Under the pieces are notes generated by a model. It worked only from the letters and a program-made list of their open reading frames with translations, was not told where the DNA came from and ran no database searches. A DNA stretch of 64,000 bases from Janibacter sp. A1S7. Its GTDB lineage: Bacteria > Actinomycetota > Actinomycetes > Actinomycetales > Dermatophilaceae. The DNA lies in contig NZ_CP144913.1 of assembly GCF_037198315.1 (NCBI RefSeq), forward strand, positions 2,046,001 through 2,110,000, given 5' to 3'. Made by a program: the position numbers and the translations under genes. Shown piece after piece: positions 16,506-28,877 of this stretch. The number at the start of each line of letters is the position of its first letter. Within the stretch, counting starts at the first letter, position 1.

Positions 16506-17252
16506 TCAGGCGGGGAGGGAGTCGACGAAGGAACCGATGGCCGTGGCGACCGGGGCGGCATGGGTCATCGGCGCGAAGTGCGTGGCTCCGGGGATGTGCA
16601 CGATCTCGAGGTCGTGGCGCAGCGCCCGTGCCGTGCCCTCCCCGACGCGGAACTGGTCGTACTCGCCGTTGATCGCCACGACCGGCACGTCGACCTCGGC
16701 GAGCGACCCGAGGTCCACCTCGTCGATGACCGCGTCCCACGCATCCGGGATCGCCTCGAGGCCCGGCCCTCGCTGCAGGACCGCGGCAGCGGTGCGGGCC
16801 CCGATGATCCGGCGCAGCGAGGCCGCATCGGTCTCCCGGAGGGACTCCGCCCTGCGCACGTCCCCCAGCCCCGCCCGCAGGGCGCTGCCGAAGGCCCGGT
16901 AGATCCCGGCCAGACGTGAGGAGGGCTGGGCCGTCGAGCCCATGAGGACGAGCCCGGAAAGCACGCCGTGGTGGCGCGCTGCCCACTCCATCGCCACGTA
17001 CCCACCGAGGCTGTGCCCACCGAGGACGATCCGGTGTCGGCTCGGGTCGAGCGCCTCGACCGCATCGCCGACCGCAGCGATGCCGCCCTCCATGGTGAAG
17101 GGCACGTGCTGCTCCAGACCGTGACCGGGCAGGTCGAGGTGCTCGCAGACGATCCGGCCCAGGAGGGCCTCCTCCAAGGGGATCCACGCCGCGGCATTGA
17201 GCCGACTGCCGTGGACGAGCAGCAGCCGGATCGGCGCTCCCGATCGATCCAT
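16506..17252 (-). CDS. Alpha/beta-fold hydrolase
   Basis: 248 residues. The family plan is clear: LLLVHGSRLNAAAW (oxyanion-hole HG), DLPGHG, the nucleophile elbow GHSLGG (Ser about residue 80), and the late histidine in PGATHFAP (about 223). Aspartate in NGEYDQF is the likely third catalytic residue. No signal peptide, so cytoplasmic. Five bases separate it from the glyS stop, so it is the second gene of a glyS transcript that ends at the palindrome. Esterase, lactonase or similar; the substrate is unknown. Confidence 0.88.
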   Translation of the reverse strand: MDRSGAPIRLLLVHGSRLNAAAWIPLEEALLGRIVCEHLDLPGHGLEQHVPFTMEGGIAAVGDAVEALDPSRHRIVLGGHSLGGYVAMEWAARHHGVLSGLVLMGSTAQPSSRLAGIYRAFGSALRAGLGDVRRAESLRETDAASLRRIIGARTAAAVLQRGPGLEAIPDAWDAVIDEVDLGSLAEVDVPVVAINGEYDQFRVGEGTARALRHDLEIVHIPGATHFAPMTHAAPVATAIGSFVDSLPA

Positions 17253-17257
17253 GACGG

Positions 17258-18673
<1,416 letters not shown>

Positions 18674-18680
18674 GAGGGAG

Positions 18681-18686
18681 AGGCTA
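18681..18686 (-). promoter_or_regulatory. -10 box of glyS (leaderless pattern)
   Basis: TAGCCT on the minus strand, seven bases before the ATG at 18673. Confidence 0.5.
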
Positions 18687-18721
18687 TCCGGCACCCCGTC
18701 CGGTGACCGCATCGGGCCGCC

Positions 18722-18727
18722 TATCCT
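18722..18727 (+). promoter_or_regulatory. -10 box of the small membrane protein gene
   Basis: TATCCT lies six bases before GTG 18734 and immediately before GTG 18728. The spacing favours 18734 as the leaderless start. Confidence 0.45.
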
Positions 18728-18733
18728 GTGGGC

Positions 18734-19042
18734 GTGCCCAGCAACGACACGCCCCGCCCCGAGCCCGTCGCGACCAACGCCTTCGAACGCGCGAGCCTCC
18801 CCGCGACGCGTTTCCTCGCCGGACTACCACCGTACGTCCCGGTGGTCGTCGTCTTCGTCCTCGTGATCCTCGGCGGCCTCCTCGGCCCCTGGGGCACCAT
18901 CCCCCTCGGGCTCGTCGTGCTCTTCCTCGTCTGGATGCTCGCGCTCAGCTGGCCGCGGCTGCGCCCGAGCGAGCGCCTGATGCGCATCGCGGTCGTCGCC
19001 CTCGTGGTCGGGCTGACGATCATCAAGGTGGTCCCCCGCTGA
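18734..19042 (+). CDS. Small DUF6703-like membrane protein
   Basis: 102 residues with three predicted membrane helices: [35 protein letters not shown] and [16 protein letters not shown]. It resembles small actinobacterial DUF6703 proteins; function unknown. It sits between divergent glyS and the zinc operon and ends 32 bases before the first Zur box, with no obvious terminator in between. Two in-frame GTG starts (18728, 18734) are possible. Confidence 0.7.
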   Translation: MPSNDTPRPEPVATNAFERASLPATRFLAGLPPYVPVVVVFVLVILGGLLGPWGTIPLGLVVLFLVWMLALSWPRLRPSERLMRIAVVALVVGLTIIKVVPR

Positions 19043-19073
19043 CCGGTGGAGCCAGCGGCCCGGCCGGTCGAGA

Positions 19074-19103
19074 TTGACAATCGTTCTCACTACGAGTGAA
19101 AAT
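19074..19103 (+). promoter_or_regulatory. Promoter of the znu operon
   Basis: TTGACA at 19074-19079 and GAAAAT at 19098-19103, 18 bases apart, form a good -35/-10 pair. Transcription would begin near 19110-19111, at the ATG of znuA. Each hexamer lies inside one Zur box, so a bound repressor would block polymerase directly. Confidence 0.6.
19075..19089 (+). promoter_or_regulatory. Zur box 1 of the znu operon
   Basis: TGACAATCGTTCTCA is a near-palindrome of the actinobacterial Zur type (TGA-N-AAT-N-RTT-N-TCA). It overlaps the -35 box TTGACA. Its start lies 22 bases before that of box 2, about two helical turns. Confidence 0.8.
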
Positions 19104-19111
19104 CATTCTCA
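19097..19111 (+). promoter_or_regulatory. Zur box 2 of the znu operon
   Basis: TGAAAATCATTCTCA is a close match to the actinobacterial Zur consensus. It covers the -10 box and reaches the first base of the znuA ATG. The repressor gene itself is the last gene of the operon, so the circuit should be autoregulated by zinc. Confidence 0.85.
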
Positions 19112-20037
19112 TGTACCGGACCGCGGTCACCGTGACCACCTGTGCCCTGCTGCTGGCCCTCTCGGCCTGCGGGACCTCGGACGCGAGCGGCGGGGACGAG
19201 GACGCGGTCGCCGTCACCACGTCCTTCTACCCCCTCGAGTACGCCACCGAGCAGGTCGGCGGGGAGCACGTCTCCGTCAGCAACCTCACCCGACCCGGCG
19301 CCGAACCGCACGACCTCGAGCTGAGTCCCAAGCAGGTCCTTCAGGCCGGCCGTGCCGACCACCTGATCTACCTCTCGGGCTTCCAGCCCTCGGTCGACGA
19401 CGCGGCCACGCAGACACCGGACACCGCCTTCGACGTCTCCGGGACGGCACGACTGGACGTCGCAACGGATGAGGACGAGCACGAGGACGCCGCGCACGAC
19501 GACCACGACCACGGCGCGCGGGACCCCCACTTCTGGCTCGATCCGACCCGATACGCCGACGTCGCCGACGCGATCGCCGAGCTGCTCGCCGAGGACGACC
19601 CCGCGCACGCCGAGGACTACCGGGCCAATGCCAAGGCCTTCACGGCCGAGCTCACCGACCTGGACCAGGAACTGCAGCAGGACCTGTCCGACTGCACCCG
19701 GCGCGACCTGGTCACCGGGCACGCGGCCTTCGCGTACTTCGCCGACCGCTACGACTTCCACGAGGTCTCGCTGAGCGGGCTCAGCCCGGACGCACAACCC
19801 GGGGCAGCGGCGATGGCCGACCTCATCTCCTACATCAAGGAGGAGGACATCTCGACCGTGTACGCCGAGCCCCTCGTGCCGCGCGACCTCGCGGACACCA
19901 TTGCCCGCGACTCCGGCGCAAGCGTCGCCGTGCTCGATCCGATCGAGGGCGTGACGAAGGAGTCCGCGGGCTCCGACTACTTCGAGATCATGCGCAGCAA
20001 CCGCGACGCCGTGGTCGAGGGACAGGGCTGCCGATGA
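19111..20037 (+). CDS. znuA: Zinc ABC transporter, substrate-binding lipoprotein
   Basis: 308 residues. Signal peptide with lipobox LSAC (Cys17 or so) anchors it to the membrane. The cluster A-1 type binding protein begins TTSFYPLEYATEQVGG. A His/Asp-rich loop (DEDEHEDAAHDDHDHG, about 118-133) precedes DPHFWLDP, which is typical of zinc ZnuA proteins. Later metal-site regions include TGHAAFAYFADRY and VYAEPLV. It delivers zinc to ZnuB/ZnuC. The ATG at 19111 is preferred over GTG 19096, because the promoter places transcription at the ATG and the GTG lies in a Zur box. Confidence 0.92.
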   Translation: MYRTAVTVTTCALLLALSACGTSDASGGDEDAVAVTTSFYPLEYATEQVGGEHVSVSNLTRPGAEPHDLELSPKQVLQAGRADHLIYLSGFQPSVDDAATQTPDTAFDVSGTARLDVATDEDEHEDAAHDDHDHGARDPHFWLDPTRYADVADAIAELLAEDDPAHAEDYRANAKAFTAELTDLDQELQQDLSDCTRRDLVTGHAAFAYFADRYDFHEVSLSGLSPDAQPGAAAMADLISYIKEEDISTVYAEPLVPRDLADTIARDSGASVAVLDPIEGVTKESAGSDYFEIMRSNRDAVVEGQGCR

Positions 20038-20828
20038 GCGACGAGCCCGTCATCGAGTTGCGCCGCGCGGCCTTCGGCTACGAGGACCGCGCGGTGGTCG
20101 GCGACATCGACCTGACCATCCGACGCGGTGAGGTCGTCGCCGTGCTGGGGCCGAACGGCTCCGGCAAGTCCACCCTCGTCAAGGGCCTCCTCGGACTCAC
20201 CGAGCTGCAGGCCGGCACCGCCCGGGTGCTGGGGAACCCGATCGGCTCACGTCCCGCCCGCAACGGCATCGGCTACGTCCCGCAGCGCCACACCCTCGCC
20301 TCGGCGGTCAAGGCGACGGCCACCGAGATCGTCACGATGGGTCGCACGGTGCGCACGCCCTGGTGGGCGCCGTGGCGGATCCGCTCCGCGGGCAACCGGG
20401 CCCTCGTCCGGGAGGCCCTGGCCGTCGTCGGCCTGGGCACCCTGACCGATCACGACGTCGCCACCCTCTCCGGAGGGCAGCAGCGCCGCGTGCTCATCGC
20501 ACGAGCGCTGGCCAGCCGGCCGGAGGTCTTCCTCATGGACGAGCCCACGGCGGGCGTCGACCGCGGGCACCAACAGGTGCTCGTCGCGGTGATGCGCCGT
20601 CTCGTCGAGCGCGGTGCCACCCTCGTCGTCGTCACCCACGAGCTGGACGCGCTGGCCGACCTGGTCACCCGAGCGATCGTCGTCAGCGGTGGTCGGATCA
20701 GCCACGACGGACCACCGCAGGACGTCGCCCCGCACGAGGTGGACCACATCCACCACGAGGGCGAGGACGCGCGACCCCGCTCCCCCGTCCCCACGACGTT
20801 CCTGCCGACGACGGGAGGGCCTCGATGA
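20034..20828 (+). CDS. znuC: Zinc ABC transporter, ATP-binding protein
   Basis: 264 residues. Walker A GPNGSGKST (about residue 38), signature LSGGQQRRVLIARAL, Walker B VFLMDEPTAGVD and the switch histidine in VVVTHELDAL are all present, so the ATPase is intact. A His-containing tail (APHEVDHIHHEGEDARPRSP) extends beyond the usual end. The ATG overlaps the znuA stop by four bases. Confidence 0.94.
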   Translation: MSDEPVIELRRAAFGYEDRAVVGDIDLTIRRGEVVAVLGPNGSGKSTLVKGLLGLTELQAGTARVLGNPIGSRPARNGIGYVPQRHTLASAVKATATEIVTMGRTVRTPWWAPWRIRSAGNRALVREALAVVGLGTLTDHDVATLSGGQQRRVLIARALASRPEVFLMDEPTAGVDRGHQQVLVAVMRRLVERGATLVVVTHELDALADLVTRAIVVSGGRISHDGPPQDVAPHEVDHIHHEGEDARPRSPVPTTFLPTTGGPR

Positions 20829-21832
20829 TGGATCTGCTCAGCCTGGAGTTCATGCGCAACTCACTCATCGCGGCCGTTCTCGTCGGCGCGTCCGCCCCGC
20901 TGGTCGGTGTCTTCCTCGTCCAGCGCGGCATGTCCCTCATCGGCGACGGAATGGGGCACATGGCCCTGGCCGGGGTCGGTGTCGGGGTGCTCACGCAGAC
21001 CTCCCCCGTCCTGGCCGCGCTCGTCGTCGTCATCGTCGCCGCGGTGGCGATCGAGTTGCTGCGGCACTTCGGCAGCACCAGCGGGGACCTCGCCCTGGCC
21101 GTGATGTTCTACGGCGGCATCGCCGCCGGCGTCGTCATCCTCGCCAGGGCTCCCCAGGGGTCGTCGACCAACCTGCAGGGCTATCTCTTCGGCGCACTGA
21201 ACACCGTCTCCCGCAACGACCTCATCGCCTTCGCCGTCCTCGCCGGGGTCGTGCTCGTGACGGTGCTCCTGCTGCGCGAGCGGCTCTTCGCCGTCGCCCA
21301 GGACGAGGAGTACGCCAAGGCCTCGGGCCTGCCGGTCCTCGCGACGAACGTCCTGCTCGCGGTGCTCACCGGCGTCACCGTCGTGATCTCCATGCGCGTC
21401 ATCGGACTGCTGCTCATCAGCGCGCTGATGATCCTGCCCAATGCCACCGGCCAGCGCCTCGGGCGCTCCTTCCGCAGCAGCCTCGTGTGGGCGGTCGCCG
21501 TCGGCCTGGCCACGAGCGTCGGGGGGGTGGTCACCAGCTTCTACGGCGACACCCCTTCCGGCGCGACGATCGTCCTGCTGGCGATCGCCGCCTTCATCAC
21601 CTCCGCCGTCGGCGCCTGGCTCGTCCACCTCATCGGGCGCACGCAGCACACGAGCGCCGAGAACCACGAGCACGTGCACTGGGAGGACTGCGGACACGAG
21701 GCCGTGCTCCACGACGACCACGTCGACTACGTCCACGACGGTCACCGCCACGCCGAGCACGGGGACCACCGGGGCGAGCACGCGCCCGGGCGCGAGGACC
21801 CGCACTCGACCTTCGAAGGGAGCCATCGATGA
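20825..21832 (+). CDS. znuB: Zinc ABC transporter permease with His-rich tail
   Basis: 335 residues. The first ~270 form an ABC-3 type permease with about eight to nine membrane helices (GMSLIGDGMGHMALAGVGVG near the start, DEEYAKASGLPV in the cytoplasmic loop). About 60 extra residues follow after the last helix, with some 15 histidines alternating with Asp and Glu (HVHWEDCGHEA, DDHVDYVHDGHRHAEHGDH). Such a tail could buffer or sense zinc. Two adjacent ATGs (20825, 20828) are possible starts; 20825 gives the four-base overlap with znuC. Confidence 0.93.
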   Translation: MMDLLSLEFMRNSLIAAVLVGASAPLVGVFLVQRGMSLIGDGMGHMALAGVGVGVLTQTSPVLAALVVVIVAAVAIELLRHFGSTSGDLALAVMFYGGIAAGVVILARAPQGSSTNLQGYLFGALNTVSRNDLIAFAVLAGVVLVTVLLLRERLFAVAQDEEYAKASGLPVLATNVLLAVLTGVTVVISMRVIGLLLISALMILPNATGQRLGRSFRSSLVWAVAVGLATSVGGVVTSFYGDTPSGATIVLLAIAAFITSAVGAWLVHLIGRTQHTSAENHEHVHWEDCGHEAVLHDDHVDYVHDGHRHAEHGDHRGEHAPGREDPHSTFEGSHR

Positions 21833-22227
21833 CCGACATCCGCACCCGCCGCCCGACGAAGCAGCGCATCGCCATCGAGGCGGACCTCGACCGATTCGAG
21901 GCGTTCCGCACCGCGCAGGAGATCCACGCCAGCCTGCACGCCGCCGGCGACAAGATCGGGCTGGCGACGGTCTACCGCACGCTGCAGACCATGGTCGAGG
22001 AGGACATCGTCGACCAGCTGCGCACGGATGACGGCGAGCAGATCTTCCGGCGCTGCAGCACGGGTCACCACCACCACCTGGTGTGCCGCGACTGCGGTCG
22101 CACCGTCGAGGTCGAGGGACCGACCGTGGAGCGGTGGGCCGATCGGGTGGCCGCCGAGCACGGCTTCACGCAGGTGGCCCACACCCTCGAGCTCTTCGGT
22201 CGCTGCGCGGACTGCCCCGGCGAGTGA
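21829..22227 (+). CDS. zur: Zinc uptake regulator Zur (Fur family)
   Basis: 132 residues. Winged-helix DNA-binding domain with the Fur signature DKIGLATVYRTLQTM, then a dimerisation domain holding the sensor motif STGHHHHLVCRDCG and a terminal CADC, the four structural zinc cysteines. It should repress the znu operon through the two boxes at 19075-19111 when zinc is plentiful. The ATG overlaps the znuB stop. It is a Zur rather than a Fur because of its location and the box sequence. Confidence 0.93.
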   Translation: MTDIRTRRPTKQRIAIEADLDRFEAFRTAQEIHASLHAAGDKIGLATVYRTLQTMVEEDIVDQLRTDDGEQIFRRCSTGHHHHLVCRDCGRTVEVEGPTVERWADRVAAEHGFTQVAHTLELFGRCADCPGE

Positions 22228-22237
22228 CCCCCTTCGC

Positions 22238-23020
22238 TCAGGCGCCGGTGGGCGTGTCCACCGCGCCGCCGTACCTCCGGTCCCGCGCGGCGTAGGTCTC
22301 GATCGCCTCCCACAGGTGACGGCGGTCGTAGTCCGGCCACAGCGTGTCCTGGAAGACCATCTCCGCGTAGGCGGACTGCCACAGCAGGAAGTTGCTGGTG
22401 CGCTGCTCGCCCGAGCTGCGCAGGAAGAGGTCGACGTCCGGCATGTCCGGCTCGGCGAGGTAGCGCGCGATCGTCCGCTCGTCGATGCGTGAGCCCTTCA
22501 GCCGACCGGCGGCCACGTCGGCAGCGATCCCCCGCACCGCGTCGGCGATCTCGGCCCGTCCGCCGTAGTTGACGCAGAAGTACAGCGTCATCGCGTCGTT
22601 GTCCCGGGTCATCTCCTGGGCGATCTCGAGCTCCTTGATCACCGAGCTCCACAGCTTCGGCCGACGCCCGACCCAGCGCATCCGCACTCCCCACGCGTGC
22701 AACTGGTCCCGCCGACGACGGATGACGTCGCGGTTGAAGCCCATGAGGAACCGCACCTCCTCGGGCGACCGTCGCCAGTTCTCCGTGGAGAAGGCATAGG
22801 TCGACAGGTGCTGCACGCCGATCTCCAGCGCACCGGCGACGACGTCGAGCAGCGCGCCCTCCCCCGCCTCGTGGCCCTTGGTCCGCGCCAGGCCGCGCTG
22901 GTTGGCCCACCGACCGTTGCCGTCCATGACGACGGCGACGTGGCCGGGCACGAGCTCGGCGGGCACCGGCGGTGGGGTGACTCCACTCGGGTGGGCGAAG
23001 GGGGTGGCGTAGCGACTCAT
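22238..23020 (-). CDS. uppS: Isoprenyl (undecaprenyl/decaprenyl) diphosphate synthase
   Basis: 260 residues, cis-prenyltransferase that builds the lipid carrier for cell-wall synthesis. Catalytic Asp in [13 protein letters not shown] (about residue 33), [10 protein letters not shown], and the C-terminal [19 protein letters not shown]...[10 protein letters not shown] are all family hallmarks. The start overlaps the recO stop by four bases, the usual recO-uppS order in actinobacteria. It converges on zur with only 10 bases between stops and no hairpin. Confidence 0.96.
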   Translation of the reverse strand: MSRYATPFAHPSGVTPPPVPAELVPGHVAVVMDGNGRWANQRGLARTKGHEAGEGALLDVVAGALEIGVQHLSTYAFSTENWRRSPEEVRFLMGFNRDVIRRRRDQLHAWGVRMRWVGRRPKLWSSVIKELEIAQEMTRDNDAMTLYFCVNYGGRAEIADAVRGIAADVAAGRLKGSRIDERTIARYLAEPDMPDVDLFLRSSGEQRTSNFLLWQSAYAEMVFQDTLWPDYDRRHLWEAIETYAARDRRYGGAVDTPTGA

Positions 23021-23790
23021 CCGGTCCTCTGCGGTGGGGTGCGGTCGGCAGTGGTCCGCGCGACGCTGCGATCGACGTGGCGCAGGGAGAGCACCCCGCG
23101 CTCGAGGTGCCACTGGAGGAAGGCCGCCGCCAGGCCCGACCCCTCGCGACGGTGCCGGTCGAAGGACTGGTCGGCCGTGACCCAGTCGCCGGTGAGCAGG
23201 GCCGCGAGCAGGTCGAGGGTCTCGGGGGCGGGGGCCGAGGACCCCGGCACCCGGCAGAGACGGCACAGCACCCCACCTGAGGCGACGTGGAAGGCCCGGT
23301 GCGGCCCCCCGTCGCCGCATCGGGCGCAGTCGTGGAAGCTCGGTGCCCACCCGGCGACAGCGAGGGCCCGCAGCAGGTAGGCATCGAGCACCAGCTCGGG
23401 TGCGTGCTCGTCGTGGGCCAGGGAGCGCAGTGCCCCGGCGAGGAGGAGGTACTGCTGCACGGCCGGCTCGTGCTCCTCGGTGAGCCGGTCCGCGGTCTCG
23501 AGGATGGCGCTGGCATTGGTCCAGCGTCGGTAGTCGCGCGCGAGCGCATCGCCCCAGGCGTCGAGGGACTCGGTCTGCGTCACGGTGTCGAGGTTGCGCC
23601 CCTCGTAGCACTGGAGGTCGACATGCATCCCCGGCTCGAGGCGGGCGCCGAACTTCGACTTGGTCCGGCGCACTCCCTTCGCCACGGTCCGGATCTTGCC
23701 GCGGCCGCGGGTGAGCACGGTGATGATCCGGTCGGCCTCACCCAGCTTGTGGGTGCGCAGCACGACTCCGGATTCGCGGTAGAGGGGCAC
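23017..23790 (-). CDS. recO: DNA repair protein RecO
   Basis: 257 residues. N-terminal OB fold ([31 protein letters not shown]), helical middle, and a zinc site CARCGDG...CRLC (about 175-200). RecO helps load RecA on gapped DNA. The GTG at 23790 (VPLYRESG) gives the family N-terminus. GACAAT six bases upstream marks a leaderless promoter. Longer upstream starts are not needed and would reach into the alkB control region. Confidence 0.95.
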   Translation of the reverse strand: MPLYRESGVVLRTHKLGEADRIITVLTRGRGKIRTVAKGVRRTKSKFGARLEPGMHVDLQCYEGRNLDTVTQTESLDAWGDALARDYRRWTNASAILETADRLTEEHEPAVQQYLLLAGALRSLAHDEHAPELVLDAYLLRALAVAGWAPSFHDCARCGDGGPHRAFHVASGGVLCRLCRVPGSSAPAPETLDLLAALLTGDWVTADQSFDRHRREGSGLAAAFLQWHLERGVLSLRHVDRSVARTTADRTPPQRTG

Positions 23791-23796
23791 GCGCCC

Positions 23797-23802
23797 ATTG
23801 TC
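23797..23802 (-). promoter_or_regulatory. -10 box of recO (leaderless pattern)
   Basis: GACAAT on the minus strand, six bases before GTG 23790. It fixes the recO start. Confidence 0.5.
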
Positions 23803-23847
23803 CCCCTTCGTCCCGCGGCGACACGCACCCCCACGCCGACATGGTTG

Positions 23848-23863
23848 TCGAACACGCGTTCGA
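23848..23863. promoter_or_regulatory. LexA (SOS) box between recO and alkB
   Basis: TCGAACACGCGTTCGA is a perfect TCGAAC-N4-GTTCGA palindrome, the Gram-positive/actinobacterial SOS operator. It lies 22 to 37 bases upstream of the alkB start and covers the -35 region of its promoter, so LexA should repress alkB. It is 58 bases from the recO start, too far for simple blocking of that promoter. Confidence 0.85.
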
Positions 23864-23871
23864 CCGACTGC

Positions 23872-23877
23872 TACCCT
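23872..23877 (+). promoter_or_regulatory. -10 box of alkB (leaderless pattern)
   Basis: TACCCT lies seven bases before the ATG at 23885, directly downstream of the LexA box. Confidence 0.5.
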
Positions 23878-23884
23878 CGATGAC

Positions 23885-24508
23885 ATGCAGGCGCTCCAGT
23901 CCTCGCTCTTCGACACCGCGGACGACCCGACCCTCGGGGACCTGCAGTCGCGTCATCGGCGCTACCTCGACGGCAGCGCCTGGATCGACCTGGTGCCCGG
24001 CTGGGCCTGCGGCGCCGACGAGGTTCTGGAAGCGCTGCTGCACGAGGTGCCGTGGCGCTCCGAGCGGCGCACCATGTACGACTCGGTCGTCGACGTACCG
24101 CGGCTGACCTGCTTCTACTCGGCGGGCGAGGCACTCCCCCACCCGATGCTGGTCGACATGCGCGAGCGGCTGACCGAGCACTACGCGCCCGAGCTCGGCG
24201 AGCCCTTCGTCACCGCCGGTCTGTGCCTCTACCGCACCGGCGCCGACTCCGTCGCCTGGCACGGCGATCGGATCGGGCGCAGTCGTACCGACGACACGAT
24301 GGTCGCCATCGTCTCTCTCGGCTCGGCCCGTCACCTCGCCTTCCGGCCGCGCGACGGCGGTCGCTCCCAACGGCTGTCACTCGGGCACGGCGACCTGGCC
24401 GTCATGGGTGGCGCCTGTCAGCGCACCTGGGACCACGCGATCCCGAAGACGACTGCTGCCCTCGGGCCGCGCATCTCCATCCAGTACCGCGTCGCCGGGG
24501 TTCGCTGA
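23885..24508 (+). CDS. alkB: AlkB-type alkylated-DNA repair dioxygenase
   Basis: 207 residues, Fe(II)/2-oxoglutarate dioxygenase that removes alkyl groups from DNA bases. The metal triad is visible as WHGD (H-x-D, about 125-127) and the later His in TWDHAIPK (about 183). PRISIQYR holds the two arginines that bind 2-oxoglutarate. The product resembles ALKBH2/3-like short bacterial AlkBs. A LexA box and -10 element sit directly upstream, so SOS induction is predicted. It converges on leuA across a repeat element. Confidence 0.93.
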   Translation: MQALQSSLFDTADDPTLGDLQSRHRRYLDGSAWIDLVPGWACGADEVLEALLHEVPWRSERRTMYDSVVDVPRLTCFYSAGEALPHPMLVDMRERLTEHYAPELGEPFVTAGLCLYRTGADSVAWHGDRIGRSRTDDTMVAIVSLGSARHLAFRPRDGGRSQRLSLGHGDLAVMGGACQRTWDHAIPKTTAALGPRISIQYRVAGVR

Positions 24509-24552
24509 CCGGTCAGCCCGCTCGCCCTCTCCCCGAACGAACGCCGGCCCCC

Positions 24553-24640
24553 AACGAACTGCTGCAGGCAGCACTTCGTTGAACGTGCAGCACCACGTAG
24601 TGCTGCTGGCTCAACGAACTAGAGCCAGCAGCACTTCGTA
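24553..24640. repeat. Palindromic intergenic element, copy 2 (double hairpin)
   Basis: Two hairpins stand side by side: 24553-24580 (13-base arms, 12 pairs) and 24595-24639 (about 18-base arms with one mismatch near the base). It shares an exact 15-mer with copy 1 (24554-24568) and a 27-mer with two mismatches (24614-24640). It lies between the stops of convergent alkB and leuA, as copy 1 lies between two convergent stops. Probable bidirectional terminator made from a mobile-looking repeat family. Confidence 0.8.
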
Positions 24641-24656
24641 GTCAGGGGACGAATGG

Positions 24657-26474
<1,818 letters not shown>

Positions 26475-26488
<14 letters not shown>

Positions 26489-26516
26489 GGCAGAGAAGGA
26501 GGAGATCCGTCCGCAT
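26475..26516 (-). CDS. leuL: Leucine leader peptide of leuA
   Basis: Thirteen codons, MRTDLLLLCRGEA, then TGA. Four consecutive leucine codons lie at 26504-26493. The ATG is eight bases after a TAAGGT -10 box, so the mRNA probably starts at or next to this codon. Leucine-rich leaders upstream of leuA are known in actinobacteria. Under leucine shortage the ribosome should stall on the Leu run and switch the leader structure in favour of leuA. Confidence 0.8.
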
Positions 26517-26524
26517 GGCCACTG

Positions 26525-26530
26525 ACCTTA
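26525..26530 (-). promoter_or_regulatory. -10 box of the leuL-leuA transcript
   Basis: TAAGGT on the minus strand, eight bases before the leader-peptide ATG. No clear -35 box. Confidence 0.45.
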
Positions 26531-26537
26531 CTCCGTG

Positions 26538-27658
26538 TCACCGCCGGGTGGGATGCCGGTCACGATCTGGACGGGCGAAGGGGGCGTCGGCTGCGCCCCG
26601 TCGGGTGACCCACAGGGTCGGCCGCACCCGGCCATGCAGCGTCGCCCGGCCGGTGTGGCCGGGCACGGGGCGGGGTCGCCAGACGTGCCAGGTGGCACCG
26701 GTGCCGGTGATCGTCGCGGTCAGGTCGTGGGTGTGCACCCTCGTGTGGTGTCGCTGACAGAGCAGTGCCCCGTTGCTCACGTCGCTCCGGCCGCCGCGGG
26801 ACCACCCGTCCACGTGGTGGGCATCGCACCATTGCGGAGGCAGAGGGGGCGAGCACCTCGCCGGTGGCCGTCACTCCCGCACCGTGCGTCCCCTCGGACA
26901 AGTCCTCCAGCCCGATGGCACGACCACCTGCGCCTCCTCGCACCTCGGCTCGGCCCCCGGCGCCGCGACCCCACGGCGGATGACCTCGACCAGCGCATCC
27001 GCAGGACGCTGCGCCGCGGGTCGATCGTCGTGCTCGCCGTTCGGTCCGTGACCGGACCGGACAGGGCGGCCAAGGCCGAATCGACCAGTGCGGCGCCCTC
27101 CGCGTCGAGCACGACACGGTAGGCCGACGTGCCTGCCGGCCCCTCGCTCTTGGACAGGGAGCGCCCGCGCTTCGCACGACGGTCATCATCCTCGGTCTCC
27201 TTCTCGGGCTTCAGGAGCCGACCGGTTCGCGTGATGGCCGTCCCCAGCTCCTTCTCGGAGAGACCTCGCACGCGCTCCCGGCGCCGCCCGTCGGGACCTG
27301 TGGCGACCTCATCGTCCGTGGCGCCCTGGACGAGGATGTGCATCTCGGTCTCGAGCATCTCTCGTCCGCGATCGGCGCCAGCTGCGTGTGGAACCGTACG
27401 AGCTGGTCGGCCTTGCCCAACGGGAGATCTCCCGCGCCGAAGGCGCTACGCAGGTCGTTGACTGCGTCCCCGGCCTTGAGTGCGTACGGTCCCGCCATCC
27501 GGCTGCCGGCCCGCGCCACCCGGACCACCGACGCGACGTGCCGCGCCCCCGGGTCACACGCCCGCTGCCCCTCAGCTCGCGTGACCCAGTCATGCGCCGA
27601 CCACGCCGAATCCGATGGCAGGCCACGCTGCAGCCCCTCGCGCACCAAGTCGACCTCG
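26538..27658 (-). pseudogene. Broken DUF222/HNH endonuclease (13E12 repeat family)
   Basis: Fragments of one DUF222-HNH protein can be followed down the minus strand in changing frames. They are KAGDAVNDLRSAFGAGDLPLGKADQLVRF (27.6-27.37 kb, two adjacent motifs); then MHILVQGATDDEVATGPDG and VVLDAEGAALVDSALAALSG; then DALVEVIRRGVAAPGAEPRC; then LEDLSEGTHGAGVTATGEVL; then PPQWCDAHHVDGWSRGGRSD with NGALLCQRHH, the HNH zinc region. At least four frame changes are needed. The usual stretch of about 50-60 residues before the HNH cysteine motif is missing, and so is the N-terminus. Neighbouring genes are intact, so this is decay and not poor sequence. Confidence 0.85.
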
Positions 27659-27718
27659 CCAAACCATAAGGATCGGCGTCTTCTCCGCCGTCGACGCGGC
27701 TGCTGGGCACACGACGAC

Positions 27719-27748
27719 GGGGCCGGTCACCACCAGGTGACCGGCCCC
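27719..27748 (-). terminator. Terminator hairpin after asd
   Basis: Perfect 13-bp stem GGGGCCGGTCACC (27719-27731) with 27736-27748 and a four-base loop, 22 bases past the asd stop. The same 13-base stem core is used at 48546-48586. Confidence 0.8.
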
Positions 27749-27770
27749 CTTCGTGCGTCCTGCCGTGGTG

Positions 27771-28877
<1,107 letters not shown>

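Noticed and set aside
16415..16509. CRISPR-like or attachment-site interpretation of the palindromes
   Set aside because: Only one or two copies per site, no spacer array, no integrase or tRNA end nearby.
18674..18733. T-box or riboswitch upstream of glyS
   Set aside because: The -10 box lies seven bases before the start codon, leaving no leader RNA.
19096..19110. GTG 19096 as znuA start
   Set aside because: It lies just before and within Zur box 2 and upstream of the expected transcript start; ATG 19111 gives a normal lipoprotein signal.
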